Below are positions 1 to 5,646 of a DNA stretch of 8,211 nt, piece by piece (the stretch's first letter is position 1; every line of letters starts with the position of its first letter). This DNA is from Alphaproteobacteria bacterium. Its GTDB lineage: Bacteria > Pseudomonadota > Alphaproteobacteria > UBA2136 > UBA6156. Made by a program: the position numbers and the translations under genes. The notes under the pieces were generated by a model. That model was not told the DNA's origin. It searched no databases and worked only from the letters and a program-made list of their open reading frames with translations. Where the stretch lies: contig JADCGN010000128.1 of NCBI GenBank assembly GCA_020249005.1, positions 1 to 8,211 of the forward strand. The letters are read 5' to 3'.

Positions 1-1
1 G

Positions 2-1267
2 GGCGACCCGAAGCGCAAGGCGCTGTACCTGCACAACGCGGTGGTGATTGACGACGCCTTTATGCATGCGGTGGAGCAAGATGGCCTCTATGACCTGCGC
101 AGCCCCAAGACCAACGCCACCATCAAGCAGGTGAAGGCGCGGGATATTTGGATCCGTATCCTGACCAGCCGGATTGAAACTGGCGAGCCCTACATCCTGT
201 TTATCGATAACATCAACCGTCACCTGCCCGAATACCAAAAGAAGGCCGGTCTTTCCGTGCGGATGAGCAATCTGTGCAGCGAAATCGTGCTGCCGACCGG
301 GCCCGATCAATACGGCAAAGAGCGCACCGCGGTGTGCTGCTTGAGCTCGGTGAATTTGGAAAACTTTGAAGAGTGGAGCAAGGAGCCGCAGTTCATTGCC
401 GACCTGATGGCGTACCTGGATAACATCTTGCAGGACTTCATTGACCGCGCGCCCGACGCGATGGAGCGCGCCCGCTACAGCGCGATGCGCGAACGGGCGG
501 TGGGCCTGGGCGCGATGGGCTTCCACAGCTTTTTGCAGATGAAGGGCATCGCCTTTGAAAGCGTGATGGCCAAGGTCTGGAACAAAAAAATGTTCAAGTT
601 CATCAAGGACCAGGCCGATGCGGCGAGCGTGAAGCTGGCGCACGAGCGCGGCCCCAACCCCGATGCCGCCGAAGCGTTGGTGATGGAGCGTTTCAGCCAC
701 AAGATTGCGATTGCGCCGAACGCGAGTTCCAGCATTTACTGCGGCAACGCCAGCCCCGGCATCGAGCCCTATCCTTCTAACAGCTACAACCACAAAACCT
801 TGGAAGGCACCTTCAACGTGCGCAACAAGCACCTGAAGAAAGTGCTGGCCAACTACGGCCGCGATGATGAGGACACCTGGACCAGCATCACGGTGAATGG
901 CGGCAGCGTGATGCATCTGGACTTCCTGACCGACGAAGAGCGCGACGTGTTCAAGACCGCGTTTGAGCTGGACCAGCGTTGGTTGATTGAGCACGCGGCC
1001 GACCGCACGCCCTATATTTGCCAAGCCCAAAGCCTCAACGTGTTCCTGCCCAGCGACGTGCACAAGCGCGACCTGCACATGCTGCACTACACCGCTTGGA
1101 AGCGCGGGATTAAGACCCTGTACTACTGCCGCAGCAAGAGCCTGCAGCGCGCCGAGGTGGTGAGCCTGCCGAACAACAAATCGGCGGCCGAGCCCAAGGC
1201 CCAGGTGGCGTTGAAGGCCACCGGGACAGATGGCGCGAAGTATGAAGAGTGCTTGGCGTGCCAATAG
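2..1267 (+). CDS. nrdA: Ribonucleoside-diphosphate reductase, alpha (large) subunit NrdA, class Ia; 5' part outside the window
   Basis: This is the C-terminal 421 residues of the catalytic subunit that reduces ribonucleoside diphosphates to deoxyribonucleotides in the cytoplasm; the frame is open to the window edge, so the start is missing. Seen directly: the active-site motif N-L-C-S-E at 269-283, whose Cys (275-277) corresponds to the thiyl-radical Cys439 of E. coli and whose Asn and Glu correspond to Asn437 and Glu441; the Cys at 335-337 in AVCCLSS, matching Cys462 of the redox pair; two adjacent Tyr codons at 1121-1126 matching the radical-relay Tyr730/Tyr731; and a C-terminal CLAC pair (1250-1261) serving as the shuttle cysteines reduced by thioredoxin or glutaredoxin. 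The partner of Cys462 and the allosteric ATP-cone lie upstream and cannot be checked. The YYCRSKSLQRAE stretch is typical of alphaproteobacterial-type NrdA. nrdB follows on the same strand after an unusually long spacer. Confidence 0.97.
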   Translation, partial: GDPKRKALYLHNAVVIDDAFMHAVEQDGLYDLRSPKTNATIKQVKARDIWIRILTSRIETGEPYILFIDNINRHLPEYQKKAGLSVRMSNLCSEIVLPTGPDQYGKERTAVCCLSSVNLENFEEWSKEPQFIADLMAYLDNILQDFIDRAPDAMERARYSAMRERAVGLGAMGFHSFLQMKGIAFESVMAKVWNKKMFKFIKDQADAASVKLAHERGPNPDAAEALVMERFSHKIAIAPNASSSIYCGNASPGIEPYPSNSYNHKTLEGTFNVRNKHLKKVLANYGRDDEDTWTSITVNGGSVMHLDFLTDEERDVFKTAFELDQRWLIEHAADRTPYICQAQSLNVFLPSDVHKRDLHMLHYTAWKRGIKTLYYCRSKSLQRAEVVSLPNNKSAAEPKAQVALKATGTDGAKYEECLACQ

Positions 1268-1280
1268 GAAACAAGGTTCA

Positions 1281-1313
1281 TTTGGGTAGGTGAATGATGC
1301 GTACCTACCTAAA
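1281..1313 (+). other. Stem-loop 1 behind nrdA stop
   Basis: TTTGGGTAGGT (1281-1291) pairs with ACCTACCTAAA (1303-1313): 11 base pairs including one G-U wobble, with an 11-nt loop. It starts 13 nt after the nrdA stop codon and has no T-run after it, so it is more likely a 3'-end-stabilising or regulatory hairpin than an intrinsic terminator. Confidence 0.55.
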
Positions 1314-1316
1314 GAA

Positions 1317-1338
1317 ACAGCCGGCGGCAACCGGCTGT
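1317..1338 (+). other. Stem-loop 2, perfect 8-bp GC-rich hairpin
   Basis: ACAGCCGG (1317-1324) and CCGGCTGT (1331-1338) are perfectly complementary around a 6-nt loop (CGGCAA). It follows stem-loop 1 after 3 nt. The downstream sequence is AATATTAA rather than a T-run, so a classical terminator is unlikely. Confidence 0.55.
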
Positions 1339-1393
1339 AATATTAACCCTCAGATGACGAAAGGATCGAAAGATGGGTGACGTCTTAAGAACC

Positions 1394-1420
1394 TAGGGGG
1401 AGCATCACCCCCTATCTTTT
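1394..1420 (+). terminator. Terminator-like hairpin inside the nrdA-nrdB spacer (possible attenuator)
   Basis: TAGGGGG (1394-1400) pairs perfectly with CCCCCTA (1408-1414) around a 7-nt loop and is followed by TCTTTT, as in an intrinsic terminator. The stem is short (7 bp) but mostly G-C. If active it would cut transcription between nrdA and nrdB. The same right-hand arm can pair with an upstream segment instead (1368-1380), so the hairpin might be conditional. Confidence 0.45.
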
Positions 1421-1512
1421 CCTCGTCAACGCCGGCGGGGATAATTACGAGAGTAAAAAATAGGCCCGTGGCATAAATACCCACCGACCAAGTTTTGAAA
1501 TTACAAGTTTTC

Positions 1513-1570
1513 CCCCTTTTCACCCCGCTTCAGCGGGCCTAAAAGGGGCCAAGGGCGGAGGGGTTCCGCC
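1513..1570 (+). repeat. Compound palindrome just upstream of nrdB
   Basis: CCCCTTTT (1513-1520) pairs perfectly with AAAAGGGG (1541-1548), enclosing a second stem CCCGC/GCGGG (1524-1528 with 1533-1537, TTCA loop). Six nt further on, GGCGGA (1554-1559) pairs with TCCGCC (1565-1570). This nested arrangement resembles dispersed extragenic palindromes of GC-rich proteobacteria, but no second copy occurs in this window. It ends 12 nt before the nrdB Shine-Dalgarno sequence and may influence nrdB translation or mRNA stability. Confidence 0.5.
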
Positions 1571-1597
1571 GCAACCAAAAACAGGGGAGACAATTGC

Positions 1598-2767
1598 ATG
1601 ACCGCCGATGTCATCAATTTCGAACCGGCGGCCACCAAGGTGCAACACCAGGCGGCCATGAAAAAACACACAACGGAGGGAACGAGCATGCCAAACCTGA
1701 TGGAAGAGCGGATTGGGTATAAGCCGTTTGGCTACCCCTGGGCCTACGAAGCCTGGCTGATGCAACAGCGCATTCACTGGCTGCCGGAAGAGGTGCCGAT
1801 GGCCGACGACGTGAAGGACTGGAACGTGAAGTTGACCGCGGCGGAAAAAAACCTGCTGACGCAAATCTTCCGCTTCTTCACCCAAAGCGACGTGGAAGTG
1901 AACAATTGCTACAACCGCCACTACATGCAGGTGTTCAAGCCCACCGAAGTGCTGATGATGCTGGGCAGCTTCTCCAACATGGAAACCGTGCACGTGGCGG
2001 CCTACAGCCACTTGCTGGACACCATCGGGATGCCCGAAGTGGAGTACAGCGCCTTCATGGAATACGCCGCCATGAAAGACAAGTACGACTACATGCACGG
2101 CTTTGACATGAAGAACAAGCACAACATCGCCATGACGATGGCGGTGTTTGGCGGCTTCACCGAGGGCTTGGCGCTGTTTGCCAGCTTTGCGATGCTGATG
2201 AACTTCCCGCGCTTCAACAAGATGAAGGGCATGGGCCAGATCGTGACCTGGAGCGTGCGCGATGAAACCCTGCATTGCCAGTGCGTGATTAAGCTGTTCA
2301 ACACCTTCGTGCAGGAAAACCCGGAAATCTGGACCGATGCGTTGAAAAACGACATCACCGACGCCTGCAAGAAGATTGTGGGGATGGAAGACAAGTTCAT
2401 CGACCTGGCCTTTGAAATGGGCCCGGTGGAGGGCATGACGGCCGAGGATGTGAAGGGCTACATCCGTTACATCGCCGACCGCCGCCTGCGCAGCCTGAAC
2501 CTGGAGCCCGTGTACGGCACCGAAAAGAACCCGCTGCCGTGGATGGACCTGATGCTGAACGCCGACGAGCACGCCAACTTCTTTGAACAGCGCGCCACCG
2601 AGTACGCCAAGGCCAGCACCCGCGGCAGCTGGGATGAGGCCTTTGACGCGATGATTGAAAGCAGCACCATCGACACCGCGCACAGCCCGGTGAACATGGA
2701 AGCCTGGGAACAATCCAAGCTGGCGAATGTATTTAAGCCCTTGCAGGAACAGTACGGCAAGGCTTAG
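1598..2767 (+). CDS. nrdB: Ribonucleoside-diphosphate reductase, beta (small) subunit NrdB, class Ia
   Basis: NrdB houses the diiron-tyrosyl radical cofactor that initiates each turnover in NrdA. From the 1598 start (389 residues) the ferritin-like core shows all metal ligands: Asp98, Glu129, His132, Glu189, Glu223 and His226. The radical Tyr136 is present in the E-x2-H-x3-Y motif (METVHVAAY), so this is the tyrosyl-radical form, not the Chlamydia-type form with Phe at this position. Two starts are possible. ATG 1598 has AGGGGAG 8 nt upstream. ATG 1688, in frame, has a better GGAGGG 7 nt upstream and begins MPNLMEERIGYKPF, close to where the family normally starts; the first 30 residues would then be an extra, Ala/Thr-rich tail. 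The 1598 start is kept because the added codons look coding and have their own ribosome binding site. An intrinsic terminator follows. Confidence 0.96.
   Translation: MTADVINFEPAATKVQHQAAMKKHTTEGTSMPNLMEERIGYKPFGYPWAYEAWLMQQRIHWLPEEVPMADDVKDWNVKLTAAEKNLLTQIFRFFTQSDVEVNNCYNRHYMQVFKPTEVLMMLGSFSNMETVHVAAYSHLLDTIGMPEVEYSAFMEYAAMKDKYDYMHGFDMKNKHNIAMTMAVFGGFTEGLALFASFAMLMNFPRFNKMKGMGQIVTWSVRDETLHCQCVIKLFNTFVQENPEIWTDALKNDITDACKKIVGMEDKFIDLAFEMGPVEGMTAEDVKGYIRYIADRRLRSLNLEPVYGTEKNPLPWMDLMLNADEHANFFEQRATEYAKASTRGSWDEAFDAMIESSTIDTAHSPVNMEAWEQSKLANVFKPLQEQYGKA
1675..1690 (+). promoter_or_regulatory. Internal Shine-Dalgarno and alternative start of nrdB
   Basis: GGAGGG at 1675-1680 lies 7 nt before an in-frame ATG at 1688. 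It is the strongest ribosome binding site by eye around nrdB and would give a 359-residue protein starting near the usual family N-terminus. It decides between a short and an N-terminally extended NrdB, or permits both. Confidence 0.55.
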
Positions 2768-2788
2768 GCCCATTACACGCTAAGCAGA

Positions 2789-2814
2789 CCCCCTCTCGCA
2801 CAGAGGGGGCTTTT
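2789..2814 (+). terminator. Intrinsic terminator of nrdB
   Basis: CCCCCTCT (2789-2796) pairs perfectly with AGAGGGGG (2802-2809) around a 5-nt loop, followed by CTTTT. It begins 22 nt after the nrdB stop codon and marks the end of the nrdA-nrdB transcript. Confidence 0.88.
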
Positions 2815-2895
2815 GCGCCACACCCACCGTGCCTTAAACCACGCGTTTGGGGAGCCCTAGCTGATAACGCAACAGAAAGGGTATGGCCTTGGAGC

Positions 2896-3105
2896 ATGAG
2901 TGTTTCCAACTGCTGCAGTGCCAGTGCCCAGGCGACCGTGGCGCCGATCACGGGGGTGGTGACTGATAAGGCTAAGCCGGCCACCGCGGCTGTGAAGACG
3001 CTTGCGCCGGGGCAGCCAACAGCTGAGCCGGCCTTGCTGAACGTGCAAGGCCAGGTAAGCTTAAGCAGCCAAGTGTTGGCAACCTTATTGAACTGGCAGG
3101 GTTAG
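2896..3105 (+). CDS. Possible small protein of 69 residues, unknown
   Basis: I do not recognise this ORF. It fills the gap between the nrdB terminator and the convergent hydrolase gene, whose last 21 nt it overlaps. For: about 72% of its codons end in G or C, as in the neighbouring genes, and the C-terminus (VSLSSQVLATLLNWQG) could form a short amphipathic helix. Against: the composition is low-complexity (Ala, Thr, Pro, Val); the only nearby Shine-Dalgarno (GGAG, 2891-2894) is just 1 nt from the ATG and the next candidate (AAAGGG, 2876-2881) is 14 nt away; no promoter is evident. Two Cys follow near the N-terminus (NCCS), but there is no signal peptide or membrane segment. A 7-bp hairpin (3030-3036 with 3046-3052) lies inside it. 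It may be a real small protein, a decayed gene end or chance. Confidence 0.35.
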   Translation: MSVSNCCSASAQATVAPITGVVTDKAKPATAAVKTLAPGQPTAEPALLNVQGQVSLSSQVLATLLNWQG

Positions 3106-3942
3106 CGCAGCCATCGCCCGCTGCAGCAGGGCGGGGAGGGCGGGGTCATCCAGCACGCCGCCGTGGGTGGCGGTGGGCAGCACCTGCTGCAGCGCCATGC
3201 GCCCCGGGGCGGCCGCGGCCAGTTTGGGCAGCTGGCTGGGCGGAATGAGGCCATCGCGGCCGGCGCCGAGCAGCACCACCGGGGTGGTGCCTTGCTGCAG
3301 CCACCTCTGGGTGGGGAAGGGGTGGCGCAACAACAGGTGCACCACGGGGGTGAGCAGCCAGGGGTATTCGGCGGTGGCCAGCGCGGCCATGCTGGTGAAG
3401 GGGGTGATCAGCACCGTGGCCGAGACCGGCGCCGTGAGCGCCGTATGGGCTGCCACGCTGCTGCCGAGCGAATACCCCACTATCACGGTTTGGTGCGGTT
3501 TAAAGGTGGTTTGGGCCCAGCGGGTGAGGTGGGTGGCATCGGCCAGCACCGCCGCTTGGCTGGGGCGCCCCGGTTGCGGCTGGGTAAAGGCGCTGGGGTA
3601 GCCGCGGTAGGGGGCGCCGATGACCAGCGTGTGGCGGGGCCAGACGTGGCGGTGCAGCCAGCGCACCATCCCACCCACATCGTGCGCGTTGCCGCCAAAG
3701 GCCACCACCAGGGTGGGGCTGGGCGGCACCCGGCGTGGGCTTTGCACCACCTGCTGCAGAGTGCCGTCGGGCAGGGTGAGGTTCAGCACCAGGTAATCGT
3801 CGGCTTGCGGGTTGGGCGTGTCGGGCAGGGGGTTGACCCGGGCGGGGAAGATCAGGGCATCTTGTTTGGCCCACAGCCCGGCCAGGGCCGCCCCATAGCC
3901 TAGCAGCAAGGCCACCCCGAGCAACAGAGCCACGCGCTTCAT
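3085..3942 (-). CDS. Alpha/beta-fold serine hydrolase with N-terminal membrane anchor or signal
   Basis: A 285-residue protein with the complete catalytic set of an alpha/beta hydrolase: nucleophile elbow GYSLG with Ser158, acid Asp230 in AGRDGLIP, and His260 in ATHGGV. The oxyanion-hole segment FGGNAHDVG (82-90) and the APYRGYPSA strand-turn (110-118) resemble the BEM46/ABHD13-like group of peptidases and esterases; substrate unknown. Residues 3-22 form one hydrophobic helix after Lys-Arg, suggesting a signal anchor with the enzyme facing the periplasm. The frame stays open upstream to 4077, but that extension is Cys/Pro-rich, unlike an N-terminus, and would run close to the divergent glnA start; ATG 3942 (MKRVALLL) is chosen despite only a weak GGCGG ribosome binding site. 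It is transcribed divergently from glnA with a 152-nt gap. No function beyond hydrolase can be assigned. Confidence 0.85.
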   Translation of the reverse strand: MKRVALLLGVALLLGYGAALAGLWAKQDALIFPARVNPLPDTPNPQADDYLVLNLTLPDGTLQQVVQSPRRVPPSPTLVVAFGGNAHDVGGMVRWLHRHVWPRHTLVIGAPYRGYPSAFTQPQPGRPSQAAVLADATHLTRWAQTTFKPHQTVIVGYSLGSSVAAHTALTAPVSATVLITPFTSMAALATAEYPWLLTPVVHLLLRHPFPTQRWLQQGTTPVVLLGAGRDGLIPPSQLPKLAAAAPGRMALQQVLPTATHGGVLDDPALPALLQRAMAALTLPVQ

Positions 3943-4094
3943 GCCGCCGATGATAGCGAATTTTTGTGCGCAAGGCCATTGCCGCCACGCACAATCGGGC
4001 GCAGCCTGAAATTCCAGATTGAGGGGACCGGGACGCGCGCAGTCGGTGCCGGAATCGCCACAGTCCAACTGTAACAATCTGGGAGAAACGCCGT
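3943..4094. promoter_or_regulatory. Divergent promoter region between hydrolase gene and glnA
   Basis: Both genes should have promoters in this 152-nt gap, but I cannot place a convincing sigma-70 or sigma-54 site. An inverted repeat TTGTGCG (3964-3970) / CGCACAA (3988-3994) with a 17-nt spacer is the best operator candidate. The glnA Shine-Dalgarno GGGAG is at 4081-4085, 9 nt before the ATG. No NtrC-type palindrome was seen, although glnA is often under nitrogen control. Confidence 0.4.
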
Positions 4095-5561
4095 ATGGCT
4101 TCGAACAATCTGGCTGTTGTCAGCACCCGTCCAACCGCCACCAAACCCGCCGCCGCCACGCCCACCAGCGTGATGGAATTCATCGTGAGCGAAGCCATGG
4201 AGTATGTGGATTTTCGCTTCACTGACACCAAGGGGAAATGGCAGCACGTCACCTTCGACGTGGGCATGATCACCGAAGCCCGCCTGGTGGAAGGCGTGAT
4301 GTTCGACGGCAGCAGCATTGCCGGGTGGAAGGCGATTAACGAAAGTGACATGCTGCTGAAACCGGCCTTGGAAAGCGCGTGTCGTGACCCGTTTGCGGCT
4401 GACCCCACGTTGATTTTGGTGTGTGAGGTGTACGACCCCATCACACAAAAGCGCTACAACCGCGACCCGCGCGGGATTGCCCACGCCGCCGAGGAATACG
4501 CCAAGGCCAGCGGGATTGCGGATGCAGTCTTTTTTGGGCCGGAAGCCGAGTTCTTTATCTTCGATGATGTGAAGTTCAAGGCCGACCCCTACCACACCAC
4601 CTTTGAGCTGGACTGCGACGAACTGCCCACCAACGGCGCGGCCGACTACGCCAACGGCAACCTGGGCCACCGCATCAAGACCAAAGGCGGGTACTTCCCG
4701 GTGCCGCCGATGGACAGCGGCCAGGATTTGCGCGCACAAATGCTGAAAACCATGGCGCAAATGGGGGTGAAGGTAGAAAAGCACCACCACGAGGTGGCCA
4801 GCGCCCAGCACGAGTTGGGGATGAAATTTGATACCCTGACCCGCATGGGCGACCTGCTGCAGGCCTACAAGTACTGTATCCACATGGTGGCGCATGAGGC
4901 CGGCAAGACCGCCACCTTTATGCCCAAACCAATTTATGGCGACAACGGCAGCGGCATGCACTGCCATCAATCGCTGTGGAAGAACGGCAAGCCGCTGTTT
5001 GCGGGCGACAAGTACGCCGGGTTAAGCCAAGAGTGCCTCTGGTACATCGGCGGCATCATCAAGCACGCCAAGGCCATCAACGCCTTCACCAACCCCACCA
5101 CCAACAGCTACAAGCGCCTGGTGCCGGGTTTTGAAGCCCCGGTGTTGCTGGCCTACAGCGCGCGCAACCGCAGCGCCAGTTGCCGGATCCCCTACACCGA
5201 CAGCCCCAAGGCCAAACGGATTGAAATTCGTTTCCCCGACCCAGCCGCCAACCCGTATTTGGCCTTTGCCGCGATGCTGATGGCGGGGTTGGACGGGATT
5301 AAGAACAAAATCAGCCCCGGAGAGGCGATGGACATGGACCTCTATGAGCTGCCCGCCGCCGAGCTGCAGAAAATCCCAACCGTTTGCGGCAGCCTGCGCG
5401 AAGCCCTGCAATGCCTGGATGCCGACCGGGCCTTCCTGACCCAAGGCGGGGTGTTCACCGATGACTTCATCGAGGCCTACATTCAGCTGAAGATGCAGGA
5501 GGTGATCCGCTTCGAACATACCCCGCATCCGGTGGAGTTTGAAATGTATTACTCGGTGTAA
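4095..5561 (+). CDS. glnA: Glutamine synthetase type I (GlnA)
   Basis: Cytoplasmic dodecameric enzyme that forms glutamine from glutamate, ammonium and ATP, the main entry of nitrogen into the cell. The 488-residue sequence has the full set of GS signatures: the DGSSI motif (71-75); metal and substrate ligands Glu150 and Glu152 in FGPEAEFF; the NGSGMHCH block (284-291) with the metal His; the flap Glu347 in VPGFEAP; active-site arginines in NRSASCRIP; and IEIRFPD with Glu377 and Arg379. Tyr417 in DLYELP matches the Tyr397 adenylylation site of E. coli, so control by GlnE-type adenylylation is likely. The N-terminus is about 20 residues longer than usual and rich in Ala, Thr and Pro. The chosen ATG has a good ribosome binding site; an internal Met at 4173 does not. 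Alphaproteobacterial glnA commonly follows glnB, but here the upstream neighbour is a divergent hydrolase gene. Confidence 0.98.
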   Translation: MASNNLAVVSTRPTATKPAAATPTSVMEFIVSEAMEYVDFRFTDTKGKWQHVTFDVGMITEARLVEGVMFDGSSIAGWKAINESDMLLKPALESACRDPFAADPTLILVCEVYDPITQKRYNRDPRGIAHAAEEYAKASGIADAVFFGPEAEFFIFDDVKFKADPYHTTFELDCDELPTNGAADYANGNLGHRIKTKGGYFPVPPMDSGQDLRAQMLKTMAQMGVKVEKHHHEVASAQHELGMKFDTLTRMGDLLQAYKYCIHMVAHEAGKTATFMPKPIYGDNGSGMHCHQSLWKNGKPLFAGDKYAGLSQECLWYIGGIIKHAKAINAFTNPTTNSYKRLVPGFEAPVLLAYSARNRSASCRIPYTDSPKAKRIEIRFPDPAANPYLAFAAMLMAGLDGIKNKISPGEAMDMDLYELPAAELQKIPTVCGSLREALQCLDADRAFLTQGGVFTDDFIEAYIQLKMQEVIRFEHTPHPVEFEMYYSV

Positions 5562-5590
5562 GGCGATTGGGCGAGGCTTGGCCCTCCCGC

Positions 5591-5623
5591 AACACCAAAC
5601 CCGCCAGCGGCGGGTTTGGTGTT
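5591..5623. terminator. Terminator between convergent glnA and rpoH
   Basis: AACACCAAACCCGCC (5591-5605) and GGCGGGTTTGGTGTT (5609-5623) form a perfect 15-bp stem with a 3-nt AGC loop. The tail on the plus strand is TGTTGGTGTTG, T-rich but interrupted; there is no T-run on the minus side. It lies 29 nt after the glnA stop and 23 nt from the rpoH stop, so it can serve both genes. Strong as a hairpin, less classical as a terminator. Confidence 0.78.
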
Positions 5624-5646
5624 TGTTGGTGTTGATGGGGGTGAGG

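Larger units (their letters stand above)
1268..1597 (+). promoter_or_regulatory. Long structured nrdA-nrdB spacer with at least five stem-loops
   Basis: No plausible ORF lies in these 330 nt, yet the strand is rich in self-complementary segments: 1281-1313, 1317-1338, 1394-1414, a two-part hairpin at 1513-1548, and 1554-1570. The last sits just upstream of the nrdB Shine-Dalgarno sequence (1583-1589). Middle parts (1339-1393 and 1421-1512) are more AT-rich. I recognise no known riboswitch class and no NrdR box here. nrdA and nrdB often lie close together, so a long structured gap suggests a post-transcriptional control element, an attenuator or an accumulation of repeat elements. Pairing was found by eye; no folding energy was computed. 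Confidence 0.55.

Noticed and set aside
1339..1440. Known riboswitch, tRNA or self-splicing intron in the nrdA-nrdB spacer
   Set aside because: No conserved core of a class I know, no TpsiC-loop sequence, and no group II domain V pattern could be found by eye.
1520..2773. 417-codon ORF on the minus strand opposite nrdB
   Set aside because: The translation is His/Val/Gly-rich with no recognisable domain, and it runs exactly antisense to a confident NrdB; it reflects G/C-rich third positions.
2733..2984. 83-codon minus-strand ORF with a hydrophobic N-terminus behind nrdB
   Set aside because: It runs through the nrdB terminator into the nrdB 3' end, and its C-terminal half is Cys/Arg-rich without a pattern.
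3163..3903. 246-codon plus-strand ORF opposite the hydrolase gene
   Set aside because: Gly/His/Gln-rich antisense reading; the minus strand shows an intact catalytic triad.
3966..3990. TGGC...TTGC pair on the minus strand as a sigma-54 promoter for the hydrolase
   Set aside because: The spacing between the two elements is 10 nt instead of about 7, so it does not fit the consensus.
3943..4077. Longer start for the hydrolase at 4077
   Set aside because: The added 45 residues do not look like an N-terminus, and the signal-anchor helix begins directly after the Met at 3942.
4070..4078. TGTAACAAT as a -10 box for glnA
   Set aside because: A start from it would fall at the Shine-Dalgarno sequence, and no matching -35 box is present.
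3939..4970. 343-codon minus-strand ORF opposite glnA
   Set aside because: Antisense shadow of glnA with His/Val/Gly-rich composition; no motif seen.
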